A DNA stretch of 64,000 nucleotides from Nitrosomonas ureae. GTDB lineage: Bacteria > Pseudomonadota > Gammaproteobacteria > Burkholderiales > Nitrosomonadaceae. Positions within the stretch are counted from its first letter, which is position 1. Each line of letters begins with the position of its first letter. The translations under genes and the position numbers were made by a program. Of this stretch, positions 9,424 to 18,601 are shown one piece after another. The notes below the pieces were generated by a model, which had not been told where the DNA came from, did no database searches, and saw nothing but the letters and a program-made list of their open reading frames with translations. The DNA is taken from assembly GCF_900206265.1 (NCBI RefSeq), contig NZ_LT907782.1, positions 310,001 through 374,000 on the forward strand, given 5' to 3'.

Positions 9424-10168
9424 ACTGAGGCAACAGAATACGCCCGATGTCGCTGACAGTTTTAATTTCGCAGACACACTGCTAAACCAGTTACTCCAGG
9501 CTGAAACAACCGAGCGCAACCTCCGTTCCATTCGCTATCAGACACAAGCTGCCAGATTCCCGGTGCAGCGCCACTTACAGGGCTTCGACTTCAGTCAGTC
9601 CAAAGTCGATCAGCAACTGATTCATCAGCTGGCTACAATGGAATTTACAGCCGCTGCACAGAACCTGGTGTTGGTCGGCGGCACCGGTACTGGCAAAACA
9701 CACCTGGCCATTGCCATCGGCACTTCAGGCATCCAGCATCACAATAAAAAGGTACGCTTCTTCAGCGCCATCGATCTGGCCAATAGTCTGGAACAAGAAA
9801 AATCAGCGGGCAAACAAGGCAGGCTTGCCTTGCGGCTGTTGCAGATCGACCTGGTCATTCTCGACGAACTGGGCTATCTGCCATTCTCACAAGCCGGTGG
9901 CGCACTATTGTTTCATCTACTCTCCAGGTTGTATGAACGTACCAGTATCATTATCACCACCAACCTCGCATTCGCAGAATGGAGCATCGTATTCATCGAC
10001 GCCAAAATGACTACAGCGCTGCTGGATCGACTCACACACCATTGCCACATCATCGAAACCGGCAACGAGTCTTTCCGCTACAAACAAAGTACAGCCAATG
10101 CAAAGATCAGAATACAGCAGCGGGAAAAAGAAAAATATTCTCCAGAAGAAAATCTGGTCGATTCGTAG
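9359..10168 (+). CDS. istB: IS21-family helper ATPase IstB
   Basis: A 269-residue AAA+ ATPase, related to DnaC, that assists IstA in target choice. Walker A is GGTGTGKTH and Walker B is [12 protein letters not shown]; the sensor region IIITTNLAF and the [16 protein letters not shown] stretch are characteristic of the family. The start overlaps the istA end and has GAGGTG before it. The length is normal and the frame intact. Confidence 0.95.
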   Translation: MSDILAQFKALKLYGMASSYAELRQQNTPDVADSFNFADTLLNQLLQAETTERNLRSIRYQTQAARFPVQRHLQGFDFSQSKVDQQLIHQLATMEFTAAAQNLVLVGGTGTGKTHLAIAIGTSGIQHHNKKVRFFSAIDLANSLEQEKSAGKQGRLALRLLQIDLVILDELGYLPFSQAGGALLFHLLSRLYERTSIIITTNLAFAEWSIVFIDAKMTTALLDRLTHHCHIIETGNESFRYKQSTANAKIRIQQREKEKYSPEENLVDS

Positions 10169-10311
10169 TCAATTACAACAAACTAAAACATCAACAGGAG
10201 GCAAATTACCAATCCAGTCTGGTCGACTTATCCACAGATGCGTAGTATCCTGCGCTCTATTTTCCCCTGGTCAAATTTCAACCGTAATGGGTGGTCAATT
10301 TTAAACCGGTA

Positions 10312-10680
10312 TCAACATCTGTTAACCTTCTTTTTAGCTAGCCATGCTCCTCCTTCGATTGATAGCGGATCACGGTTTTTGTGGTATACATGAAGAACTT
10401 GAATAATTTCTACCACCGTAAATTGAGCTTTTCCGCAATCTGATGGAATTTTTGTTTGGGGAATTTGAATATAACCCCAGAACTTGTAATCATCTATACA
10501 CGTAATTGTCTCATTAGAGTCGTTGAAAAATTTGCATAGGGTGCCATCAAATTCTATGCACAAGCGAATTTTTCCTAGTTTGGCTAATTTAATTACATAT
10601 GCTTTACTTCTTTTCTTATTGGAACTTGAAGTTAAAAATTCTGCGGCATCTTCAATGGTGCAATACTCGTGGTCTGACAT
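10312..10680 (-). pseudogene. Putative DNA-binding protein of the integrated element, truncated by IS21
   Basis: 122 residues are left. The stop codon and last cysteine (TGT TGA) are provided by the terminal bases of the IS21-type element, so the original protein was longer. The N terminus (CTIEDAAEFL...KAYVIKLAKLGKI) resembles the helix-turn-helix of excisionase/AlpA-like regulators, which often sit beside P4-type integrases. The rest (about residues 50-115) is unrecognised. An AGGAG-type site (reverse complement of CACTCCTTTTC) precedes the ATG. The regulator identity is tentative; the truncation is directly visible. Confidence 0.6.
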
Positions 10681-10779
10681 AGCACTCCTTTTCAGCGCCC
10701 TTTGAAAGAAGCCACTGTCAGGCCAGCAAAGGTATCTGGCTTTTTCCTCCGTCGAGGTAGGCAGCGGCTAATCGTTAAT

Positions 10780-11235
10780 TTAAGCTTGCTGAATATAGCG
10801 TAGCGCTGTAGCAAAAATACTTATGGTGTCGGCTGATCCCGTCGGATGAATGGGGCGGATAGAATCGGGTATGCGGTTGCCACCAGGGCATAAATCTTTA
10901 ACACCTATTTCGTTGGAGATACGCTCAATTTCTCCATAGCTATCGAGGCCAATCAGCAGGGCATGATTGATTGCTTTCTGTTGTTCAGCGTCGATACTAA
11001 GTTCATGATTATCAATTATCTTGTGCCGTATTTTTAGTGCCTCAGAAATGATTGCTGCTGTTTTATGGTTTATAACCTCAATAAAAGCATCGCCATTTTC
11101 ATCGTTAACAGCCCACTTATTATGAGGTGCATCTATGCAATACCAAATTTCAAATGGATCGCAATTATCCGGATATTGCTCTGCCAATTGCTCGGGTGTT
11201 GCTTCGTTGTATGCTGTAGAATCTTCATTAGCCAT
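10780..11235 (-). CDS. Hypothetical protein of the integrated element
   Basis: A 151-residue acidic protein with no family I recognise and no signal peptide or membrane segment. A good AAAGGAG site lies just before the ATG at 11235. It lies between the integrase and the truncated DNA-binding gene, all on the minus strand, which suggests an accessory gene of the tRNA-Ser-integrated element. The region about residues 15-60 (PDNCDPFEIWYCIDAPHNKW, then DENGDAFIEV) looks like a small beta-sheet unit similar to phage or integrative-element hypotheticals. Confidence 0.55.
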   Translation of the reverse strand: MANEDSTAYNEATPEQLAEQYPDNCDPFEIWYCIDAPHNKWAVNDENGDAFIEVINHKTAAIISEALKIRHKIIDNHELSIDAEQQKAINHALLIGLDSYGEIERISNEIGVKDLCPGGNRIPDSIRPIHPTGSADTISIFATALRYIQQA

Positions 11236-11339
11236 GATTCAAACTCCTTTATAGTTTGTGTTGTGGTTAGGGGCTCAAGTGCTATTACACTTGATAACCC
11301 CGCTTTTACCTGAATCCGTCAGGCGGCGGTTTGGGTTCG

Positions 11340-12551
11340 TTATGCAGCCCTAAAAGGTAATATTGATGCTCCTGTCTTGATCCCATCCAAATAATCAGCC
11401 CAGTCCTGCATCATGCGCGCCCGTGGTTCCAGATAGAGAGCATGGTTGTAACTCGCTGAAACGGCATCACGCTTGCTGTGTGCCAACTGCAATTCGATAT
11501 GATCATGGTTATACCCGCGTTCATGCAGGACCGTTGATGCTATCCCCCTGAAGCCATGTCCGGTCATGCGTGAGTGATAGCCAAGCCGGTATAGTGCATA
11601 CAGTATGGTATTGTTGCTCATCGATTTGCCGTTCCTGCGTTCGCTGGGAAAAAGTAAGACTTCATCGGCTGCCAGGCTCTTTATTTCCGTTAGTACTGCA
11701 ATAGCCTGATCGGATAGGGGTACGATATGCGGTGTTTTCATCTTCATTCGTTCAGCCGGTATGCGCCATTGTTTTTTATCCAGATCGATTTCATCCCATC
11801 GTGCACCAATTAATTCACTGGTTCGCACAAACGTTAACGCCATCAATTGCAGTGCCAGCTTGGTTAATGGCTGGCCGTCGTATGAATCGATTTTATGCAG
11901 TAGTTCTGGTAATTCTTTCTGATCCAACCGTGCATAGTTGGTTTTCTTGGTGGGTTTTAGTACATCGGAAGGCTTGATATCCGCTGCTGGGTTGCGTTCT
12001 GCCAGTCCATGTGCCACGGCATAGCGCATGATCTGATTGCAAGTGGTTAATGCGCGTTTGGCAATATCTAACGCACCCCTGGCTTCAATCTTCTTGATTG
12101 CCATTAATAACATGGGTGCGGTTAATTCAGTGACAGGCTTTCTACCGATAACCGGGAAGATGTCCGCTTCCAGTCTCCGGATCGTATAACCTGCATGGCG
12201 TTGGTTGCGTGCTGCGCTCCATTGAGTCCACCAAAGACGTGCTATTGATTCGAAGCTATTGGTTGCCGCCATTGCCTGCTGCCGCTTCTGTTCTTTTCGA
12301 TTGTCGGAAGGATCAATACCTTGTGTCAGCAATTCTTTGAAGCGGATGTGTTCTTGTCTTGCTGCGGCCAACGATATGGTCGGGTAGAAACCCAGGGATA
12401 ACATCTTTTCTTTATCGTTAAAGTAATAACGAAAACGCCAGCATTTCTGACCATCTGGCTGTACCCATAATGCCAGCCCCTTACCGTCTGGTAGGTTGTA
12501 ACGTTTATCCCTGGGCTTCGCTGCTTTGATGCTCGAATCAGTGAGTTTCAT
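11340..12551 (-). CDS. int: P4-type tyrosine integrase
   Basis: A 403-residue site-specific recombinase. The N terminus (MKLTDSSIKAAKPRDKRYNLPDGKGLALWV) is the DUF4102 arm-binding domain of P4-like integrases; a SAM-like core-binding domain follows (about 95-200) and then the catalytic domain, with ARWDEID carrying the first Arg, HGFRGIAST carrying the H-x-x-R box and a C-terminal tyrosine in SASYNHALYLEPR. It points away from tRNA-Ser(GCT), 195 bases away, so it is expected to recombine at that tRNA 3' end. Five CGGGTAA-type repeats lie between gene and tRNA. It seems intact. Confidence 0.94.
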   Translation of the reverse strand: MKLTDSSIKAAKPRDKRYNLPDGKGLALWVQPDGQKCWRFRYYFNDKEKMLSLGFYPTISLAAARQEHIRFKELLTQGIDPSDNRKEQKRQQAMAATNSFESIARLWWTQWSAARNQRHAGYTIRRLEADIFPVIGRKPVTELTAPMLLMAIKKIEARGALDIAKRALTTCNQIMRYAVAHGLAERNPAADIKPSDVLKPTKKTNYARLDQKELPELLHKIDSYDGQPLTKLALQLMALTFVRTSELIGARWDEIDLDKKQWRIPAERMKMKTPHIVPLSDQAIAVLTEIKSLAADEVLLFPSERRNGKSMSNNTILYALYRLGYHSRMTGHGFRGIASTVLHERGYNHDHIELQLAHSKRDAVSASYNHALYLEPRARMMQDWADYLDGIKTGASILPFRAA

Positions 12552-12584
12552 GCAATCTCCTGAATACCGGTAAACACACTAAAA

Positions 12585-12656
12585 ACGGGTAATAAAAATA
12601 CGGGTAATTTATTACCCTTAAATATACCCGCTTTTCGATTATGTTACCCGCTTTAC
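12585..12656. repeat. CGGGTAA-type iterons between integrase and tRNA
   Basis: ACGGGTAAT occurs at 12585-12593 and 12600-12608; the inverse form ATTACCC at 12611-12617; and the pair ATACCCGCTTT (12624-12634) and TTACCCGCTTT (12644-12654). Five related sites within 72 bases upstream of the integrase start suggest arm sites for the integrase or operators for an excisionase. Confidence 0.55.
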
Positions 12657-12746
12657 TCAGGGTTGCCAATAGTTGGCTAAATTACTGCAAGATTATTTAT
12701 TTCAAAGAGGTTTTTTGGTGTTGCTAGGTATCTATTGGTGTATCTG

Positions 12747-12839
12747 TGGCGGAGAGAGAGGGATTCGAACCCTCGATAAGCTTTTTGTGCCTATACTCCC
12801 TTAGCAGGGGAGCGCCTTCGACCACTCGGCCATCTCTCC
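12747..12839 (-). tRNA. tRNA-Ser(GCT)
   Basis: Read on the minus strand it begins GGAGAGATGGCCGAGTGG, has anticodon loop CTGCTAA (anticodon GCT at 12803-12805), a long variable arm typical of tRNA-Ser, the T-loop GGTTCGAATCC, acceptor TCTCTCC, discriminator G and an encoded CCA. The acceptor stem pairs perfectly over seven bases. Its 3' end faces the integrase, making it the probable integration site. Confidence 0.97.
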
Positions 12840-12896
12840 GTTAATTTGTTGAATGCAATCGTAGAATAGTTTGTTGATCAATTCTTCTGATTGAGT

Positions 12897-14126
12897 TTAA
12901 GGGGCTTGCTCAAGATCAAACGCTTTATGTAGAACCCGAACCGCCAGCTCCATATATTTTTCATCGACGACAACCGAAATTTTTATTTCAGAAGTGGCGA
13001 TCATTTGTATATTGATTCCTTCTTCCGCTAATACACGAAACATTTTGCTTGCAATCCCCGCGTGTGAGCGCATTCCAACACCCACGACAGATACTTTTGC
13101 AATTCTATCACCTCCGAGTACATCACGTGCACCAATATGAGGTTGAATCTTTTCTTTCAAAATATTCATCGTATTGTTAAATTCATTGCGGTGAACAGTG
13201 AATGAGAAGTCGGTTAGACCATCATGACCAACGTTTTGTATGATCATATCCACATCGATATTGGCGTCTGCTACGGGACCAAGAATTTGATATGCAATCC
13301 CAGGATGATCTGGAACACCCAATACAGTAATTTTTGCTTCGTCGCGATTAAATGCGATTCCTGAAATAACCGCTTGTTCCATATCTTCATCTTCCTCAAA
13401 AGTAATCAAAGTGCCCTGGCCTTTATCTTCAAAGCTTGATAAAACTCTCAGTTTCACTTTATATTTTCCTGCAAACTCGACAGATCTTAATTGCAAGACC
13501 TTGGAGCCAAGGCTTGCCATTTCGAGCATTTCTTCAAAAGTTATGGTGTTTAACCTTCTTGCTTCTGCTACAACACGTGGATCAGTAGTGTAAATTCCAT
13601 CAACATCTGTATAAATTTGACATTCATCCGCTTTTAGAGCTGCGGCCAGCGCCACTCCGGTTGTATCGGATCCGCCGCGACCAAGTGTTGTGATGTTGCC
13701 TTGCTCGTCTACACCCTGAAATCCCGCTACGACCACTACATAACCCGCAGCAAGATCAGCCCGGATTCTGTCTTCATCGATATTTAAGATTCGAGCTTTC
13801 GTGTGTGTGCTGTCAGTTAAAATTTTAACTTGTGATCCTGTATAGCTTCTAGCTTGGATATCGAGTTCCATTAATGCCATTGCCAATAATGAAATGGATA
13901 CCTGTTCGCCGGTGGAGATCATGACATCCAATTCGCGCGGATCCGGATTCACTTGCACTTCATGAGCCAAAGCGATCAAGCGATTTGTTTCACCGCTCAT
14001 GGCTGAAACAACAACTACAATTTGGTGTCCTTGTGAGTGAAATTTTGCCACTCTACGGGCAACATTCTTTATCCGTTCGGTGCTTCCGACTGATGTGCCG
14101 CCATATTTTTGTACGTAGAATGCCAC
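12897..14126 (-). CDS. ask: Aspartate kinase
   Basis: A 409-residue enzyme phosphorylating aspartate, the first step toward lysine, threonine, methionine and diaminopimelate. The N-terminal amino-acid-kinase domain begins VQKYGGTSVGS and includes STGEQVS and GRGGSDTTGVALAAAL; residues from about 265 form two ACT domains that usually bind lysine or threonine for feedback inhibition. The start is GTG. An internal methionine near the ACT region (MEQAVISG) could yield a separate regulatory subunit, as in some alpha/beta aspartokinases, but this is only a possibility. It ends 58 bases from tRNA-Ser. Confidence 0.96.
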   Translation of the reverse strand: MAFYVQKYGGTSVGSTERIKNVARRVAKFHSQGHQIVVVVSAMSGETNRLIALAHEVQVNPDPRELDVMISTGEQVSISLLAMALMELDIQARSYTGSQVKILTDSTHTKARILNIDEDRIRADLAAGYVVVVAGFQGVDEQGNITTLGRGGSDTTGVALAAALKADECQIYTDVDGIYTTDPRVVAEARRLNTITFEEMLEMASLGSKVLQLRSVEFAGKYKVKLRVLSSFEDKGQGTLITFEEDEDMEQAVISGIAFNRDEAKITVLGVPDHPGIAYQILGPVADANIDVDMIIQNVGHDGLTDFSFTVHRNEFNNTMNILKEKIQPHIGARDVLGGDRIAKVSVVGVGMRSHAGIASKMFRVLAEEGINIQMIATSEIKISVVVDEKYMELAVRVLHKAFDLEQAP

Positions 14127-14339
14127 GGATTAATAACTCACTTTATTTCTGAATTGGAAAACCGCAGGATTTTACACACTTCCTTCAAAGAAAACCAGAT
14201 TTTGCTTTTCTACCTAGTGCTCCGGTTTGAGATTTTTCCATACCTCAAGCGTATCAAAATTTAAATAAAGCCCCTTGTTTACCATTTCTTGTGACTTGAT
14301 TTTTCTCATAAGTTGATGAGACAAAATGATTTCATATGG

Positions 14340-15353
14340 TTAATTCTTATTCTCAAGTTTTTTTGTTAAAATCTCCAGCAACTCGCTATTAATCCAGGCT
14401 TTCCTTGGCAAAGCCCAGAGTTTGTCATGGGCGAATTTTCTGCACTGCAATGCATTTTCTTCCGGCATGAGGATAACATCGGCTTCTGGTAGATTAATCT
14501 CGTGTTGACTAAATCGATGATTTTCAGCATAAGAATGCAATTTTGCATGGAGGCCTTTGTTTTGCATGAGGTCAAGGCACCAACGAGAGTTATCAGCATC
14601 AGTTACAATATGCAGCTGCTTATTTTTAAAATGGGAAATGGATTGCTGGATCTCGGGCTTAAGCACGTTATACACCATTTCATCTGTCAGCTGCATAGTG
14701 TTGTAGGTTTTACCCCATTTGCTCATATCCGGGTAATGATCAGGTTTCCCATTTGTTACGAGAATATCGGATTTTTTTAATTGATTAAGATTGATACGTA
14801 GCGGTCCCGCGGGCACCGAGAGTCCATTGCCAAAACTATGTTCACTGAAATTGACCGTTATGATTTCTATATCGCGTTCAAGCCGATAATATTGCATACC
14901 GCCATTACAGATGATGATATTACATTCCGGGTGGGCGTTCAGTAGTGCATGGGCGGTGGCTATTCTATCTTTTCCAACCCACACCGGACAGGATGCCCGA
15001 CAGCGATGAGCCAGCAACAATGTTTTTCCATCGATACTATACGGATCACTCTCGGAAGTTATTTCACGTGGCAAGTCGGGGGTATCGGAGTTGTCGTGCG
15101 TTATAATTCCCGGTTGATAACCTTGAGTTGTCAAGCAATCCACTAACCAAAGCAATAAAGGCATTTTGCTGCCATCTTCGACACTGATACTATCAATCAC
15201 AATGACAGTGACGGGTAATTTCACCGAGGGAAAAATATCCAACCAATAACAAAGTTTTTTCAGTGTCAATAAAAAACCATAGAGAACACTGATTGGCCAC
15301 AAAAGAAAATGCAAAGGAGTAATGCGATACCAATAGAGGTCAGATAATTTCAT
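14340..15353 (-). CDS. LpxK-like protein with degenerate active site
   Basis: The 337-residue protein aligns by eye along its whole length with tetraacyldisaccharide 4'-kinase LpxK (lipid A synthesis): N-terminal hydrophobic helix, GYQPGI, CPVWVGKDR, QYYRLERDIEI and FGNGLSVPAGPLR. The catalytic motifs are destroyed, however. The P-loop normally reading GNITVGGxGKTP is DSISVEDGSKMP (54-65), losing four glycines and the Thr. The SRGYGG loop is THDNSD. The DDGLQHY motif is NGGMQYY (140-146), losing both Asp and the His. Two downstream motifs are altered too. The frame is intact over full length, so it may have a non-catalytic role or a new one. A true LpxK is expected elsewhere in the genome. 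Confidence 0.85.
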   Translation of the reverse strand: MKLSDLYWYRITPLHFLLWPISVLYGFLLTLKKLCYWLDIFPSVKLPVTVIVIDSISVEDGSKMPLLLWLVDCLTTQGYQPGIITHDNSDTPDLPREITSESDPYSIDGKTLLLAHRCRASCPVWVGKDRIATAHALLNAHPECNIIICNGGMQYYRLERDIEIITVNFSEHSFGNGLSVPAGPLRINLNQLKKSDILVTNGKPDHYPDMSKWGKTYNTMQLTDEMVYNVLKPEIQQSISHFKNKQLHIVTDADNSRWCLDLMQNKGLHAKLHSYAENHRFSQHEINLPEADVILMPEENALQCRKFAHDKLWALPRKAWINSELLEILTKKLENKN

Positions 15354-15627
15354 ATTTTACTTCTACTCAAGAATTGTTTAAGGTGGCTAGGCAATTTGAA
15401 AAAATGATTCAATGCGGCATAAAAATTTTTACACGGCTTATATTCCGCATGCAACAAAAATTATGAGCAAGTCCCGAGCCAATCATTAAAAAAACAACTT
15501 CTACAGTTTTTAAATCGATGCTATTTATACTGATGATCCGGATGATGATATGAAATCTTGCATACCTATATTGCGATCACAGTTGATGCAGCGTTTTTAA
15601 AATTAAAAGACAGTACATATTAAGCTT

Positions 15628-16536
15628 ATGAAAATACCTGTAAATCGATTGCTTGTACCTACTTTGTCAGCGGATGGCAAACCAAGAAAACCGCATCATA
15701 TTGCATATACTGACTGGGGTGACCGCGAGAATCCACATGTTGTGATCTGTGTTCATGGATTGACGCGTAATTGCCGTGATTTCGATTATCTCGCGCACGC
15801 GCTGCAAACGGATTGCAGGGTAATTTGTGTTGACGTGGTGGGCCGGGGTCAAAGTGATTGGCTGCAGGAGGCGCAGGATTATGAATATTATCCTTTGTAT
15901 CTTTCGGATGCGATAGCTTTGCTGAACCACCTTAAATCTCAATACACAACGGCAATAGTGCTGGATTGGGTGGGTATCTCCATGGGTGGGTTGATTGGCA
16001 TGGTGCTGGCTTTGCAGCAAAATTTACCCATGTCGATCAAAAAGTTGGTTATAAGTGATTTAGGCCCGCTTATTTCTTCGGTGGCATTAAAAAGAATAGC
16101 CGAATATGTGGGTAAGGATCCCCGTTTTGTTAGTTTTGAGGAATTTAAGAATTATATGAAACTGATTTCAGTTTCATTTGGCCCCTTAACTGATGAGCAA
16201 TGGACTCATATGGCGATTCATAGTGCCCGTGCGTATCCTGACGGCTCATACGGTTTTCGCTACGATCCAAGAATTGCAGTGAGTTTTCAAACGCATGAGA
16301 TTACAGACATCGATCTGTGGGCACAATGGGATCAGCTCAATGTTCCTACATTGGTATTGCGTGGAATGGAATCCGATATTCTGTCGGCAGAAACGGCTGA
16401 GCAAATGAAAGTGCGTGGCGCAAAAGCCAAGGTAATTGAATTGCCGGGTATCGGTCATGCTCCCATGCTGATGGATGATAACCAGATCAAGATCGTGCGG
16501 GATTTTATTTTGAATGTGCGTGACGGCGCAGTTTGA
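15628..16536 (+). CDS. Alpha/beta hydrolase
   Basis: A 302-residue alpha/beta-hydrolase-fold protein. The oxyanion region is VICVHGLTRN, the nucleophile elbow is GISMGG (serine about residue 117), and the C-terminal GIGHAPMLM carries the probable catalytic His; the Asp is likely in the GMESDIL region. No signal peptide is seen, so it is cytoplasmic. The substrate cannot be told; related proteins include esterases and lactonases. It is transcribed away from the LpxK-like gene. Confidence 0.88.
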   Translation: MKIPVNRLLVPTLSADGKPRKPHHIAYTDWGDRENPHVVICVHGLTRNCRDFDYLAHALQTDCRVICVDVVGRGQSDWLQEAQDYEYYPLYLSDAIALLNHLKSQYTTAIVLDWVGISMGGLIGMVLALQQNLPMSIKKLVISDLGPLISSVALKRIAEYVGKDPRFVSFEEFKNYMKLISVSFGPLTDEQWTHMAIHSARAYPDGSYGFRYDPRIAVSFQTHEITDIDLWAQWDQLNVPTLVLRGMESDILSAETAEQMKVRGAKAKVIELPGIGHAPMLMDDNQIKIVRDFILNVRDGAV

Positions 16537-16574
16537 ATTTCTACATCATGCAAATATCGCAATAAGAAAGATTT

Positions 16575-16614
16575 TAACGATAACGGCAGCTAAATCCCAC
16601 TGACGTTATCGTTA
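16575..16614. terminator. Inverted repeat between convergent genes
   Basis: TAACGATAACG (16575-16585) and CGTTATCGTTA (16604-16614) are perfect complements with an 18-base loop. It lies between the ends of the hydrolase and the alginate-export-type gene, so it may stop transcription from both sides. The flanking T-content is modest. Confidence 0.45.
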
Positions 16615-16629
16615 GGTCCTGATAAGAAA

Positions 16630-18243
16630 TTAGAAACGAATATTATATTGAACGTAGAAAAGATCAGGGGAAATTCCCGGTCTTTGTTTGTCCAGGAATT
16701 CACCGCGCCACATTTTTGAATAGCCTACTAATACATCCTGGTGGCGATTTATATGGAGATTTAGGCGGAAATCAAGTTCATCTCCGATATGACTGCCTGA
16801 CTGACCTGTGACATCCTGTAGTGTTGCCAGACCGGCAGCGTTGTATAAATAATCGCGGTTATTAGCCAAATAGAAGCGGTGGTATTGCGTGATGAATGTT
16901 ATCCATGGCATCGGTTGCATAGTAAATTGAGCGTTGATGTCGTGCATATTTTGGCGTCCGATGCGATCCAGGAAACCCAGATAGTAATGGCCGAACGGAA
17001 ACAACTGATTGAATGTGTTACTTCTGCCATCTTTAGAGTTGCTATCGCCGGATGCAAAATCATAACGTATCCAGCCTTGCGGATTCATCGGTAGCGGTAA
17101 ACGATAACCAAGGCCGGTCGCTACCGCAAAAGCGGAAATATCGAGATTGGAGCGCTGACCGAACTGATACATTCCTTCCAGTTCGTACAAGAAATTGTCA
17201 AAATTTCCAGCTACGCGGCCACCGATCGTATGCGTATCCGCATTACCTTGTAGAATGTTTCCTGCGAGTATATTAGTAGCTGCAAGATTACGATCATTGA
17301 TTAAGCTTAGAAAGTAAAGATCGATTAAGTGGCCGGGTTTTGGCTTATTCGTAGCCCACAAGCCAAAAAAGTTTTGCTGCGTATCCCAATTATCGACATT
17401 GCCTTTCTCAATAACCATCGGGCGCATCCAGAATGCATCCAGATCCCATTCTGCCGTACGCCAGAAAGCTTTCACACCCTGGAATGTTCTGCGCGTATTA
17501 ACCCAATCCAACGTGGAAATCAGCCTTTGTGAGCCGTACATAAGCTCTTGCCGGCCGACACGAATATATGCCGGACCATTATTAACGGTGGCCAGCTTGA
17601 TGTCGGCAAACATATTTAAAATATCGGCATGATTCCTGTCAGTTACCAGTGGAGGCAGTTCAGAACCAAAAGCACGCGCGTCAATCAGTTCTGCAAATAA
17701 GCGCACCCGGTCGCGATACCATAAATCTGCATGAAAACGTGTACGTAACAGATGGAAATCGTTATTGGTACCTTCCGCATTCAAGCGGCTGTCGGTTTCA
17801 TGAGTGTAGCGATACCAGAAGCTTCCGCCAAAAGATAGCAACCAATCACTGGCTAAATGAATTCTCTTAACCGGATCAAACAGGTCTTTTTCATGCTCCG
17901 GATTGTCCAGATAACGAAAGTCTATGTCATAGGCCGGCGTGGTTAAGAGCGCAAACGGTGCATAGGGTGCAACGGGCGGTTTTTCACGCTTATTGCCGGT
18001 AATTAAATCCCATAGGGAAAAATAGCCAGGGCCTGCAGGAGGTAACATAAATAAGCCGGGGCGTGATGCCGGACTGACCGGGGGTACCTTCGACATATCG
18101 AATTGACCTGGAGCAGGTTGCGCTGCTGCGAGGGGAGGCGAACTGGTGCTTGCGGGCGCCGGGTTTGTGGCATAGGCTTGAGAAACCAAGCACATAGCAG
18201 CAGTAATACTAAAGCCGATAATATTGAATAATCTGTGTTGCAT
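16630..18243 (-). CDS. Alginate-export-family outer-membrane protein
   Basis: An outer-membrane beta-barrel of about 537 residues resembling AlgE-type porins (alginate export domain). The start at 18243 (MQHRLFNIIGF) gives a normal signal peptide cut after SQAYA; the frame is open 24 codons further upstream without signal character. A proline/alanine-rich linker (about 25-60) is followed by barrel strands such as LLSFGGSFWYRYTHETDSR, RTRFHADLWYRDRVRLFAELIDARA and AYIRVGRQELMYG, ending with an aromatic residue (YNIRF) as expected for BAM insertion. Its substrate is unknown; no alginate genes are nearby. A related gene lies at 26236-27897. Confidence 0.85.
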   Translation of the reverse strand: MQHRLFNIIGFSITAAMCLVSQAYATNPAPASTSSPPLAAAQPAPGQFDMSKVPPVSPASRPGLFMLPPAGPGYFSLWDLITGNKREKPPVAPYAPFALLTTPAYDIDFRYLDNPEHEKDLFDPVKRIHLASDWLLSFGGSFWYRYTHETDSRLNAEGTNNDFHLLRTRFHADLWYRDRVRLFAELIDARAFGSELPPLVTDRNHADILNMFADIKLATVNNGPAYIRVGRQELMYGSQRLISTLDWVNTRRTFQGVKAFWRTAEWDLDAFWMRPMVIEKGNVDNWDTQQNFFGLWATNKPKPGHLIDLYFLSLINDRNLAATNILAGNILQGNADTHTIGGRVAGNFDNFLYELEGMYQFGQRSNLDISAFAVATGLGYRLPLPMNPQGWIRYDFASGDSNSKDGRSNTFNQLFPFGHYYLGFLDRIGRQNMHDINAQFTMQPMPWITFITQYHRFYLANNRDYLYNAAGLATLQDVTGQSGSHIGDELDFRLNLHINRHQDVLVGYSKMWRGEFLDKQRPGISPDLFYVQYNIRF

Positions 18244-18601
18244 TTTTTTTATCCAATGTATTCTTAACCCAGCGGAGGGCTCTGCTGAAAAAGAAGACAT
18301 GCGCGATGAACTCATTACAAAACTCCTGTTATTGGGGTGAATATGGTGTTACAGAGGCAAAAATTGTTGCTGGCAGAGTACTTTTTGAACAATTTGGGTT
18401 GCCATTATAAGCGATAAGCTCTTTTCTTAAAGTCCGGATATAATTTCTTTATAGATTTTGATCGGATACTTACGCGTGTTTTGCATTAATATCAGTGATA
18501 TAAAATGTAAGTATTGATTAATATCAAGGAACTTCATTCTGTTGTAAATTGGCTACATTAAAATCAAGATAGCGTTACAGCAGAAAATTCGAAAGATGAT
18601 T
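18244..18601. other. Intergenic region upstream of the alginate-export-type gene
   Basis: I see no further gene. It must hold the promoter of the minus-strand porin; the AT-rich stretch around 18410-18560 (several TTGATTAATATC-like runs) is a plausible location, but no clear -35/-10 pair can be chosen by eye. Confidence 0.4.

Larger units (their letters stand above)
7751..10317 (+). mobile_element. IS21-family insertion sequence, complete
   Basis: A 2567-base element starting TGTTGACACCGG (7751) and ending CCGGTATCAACA (10317). The ends are imperfect inverted repeats of about 26 bases. A second internal copy lies near each end (GGTTGAAAATTGACCAGG from about 7795, and CTGGTCAAATTTCAACCG near 10267-10284), the multiple terminal repeats typical of IS21. 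It carries istA and istB in the usual overlapping order. No matching target duplication is visible in the flanks (CCACCTC against TCTGTTA), and the flanks belong to different sequences, so a deletion or recombination happened beside or through it. Confidence 0.9.

Noticed and set aside
7741..10327. Target-site duplication of the IS21-type element
   Set aside because: The flanks CCACCTC and TCTGTTA do not match in any 4-8 base register.
1..12747. A second copy of the tRNA-Ser 3' end (attachment site) left of the integrase
   Set aside because: I looked for the GATTCGAACCCTC-type sequence and saw none; its absence is reported and not a site.
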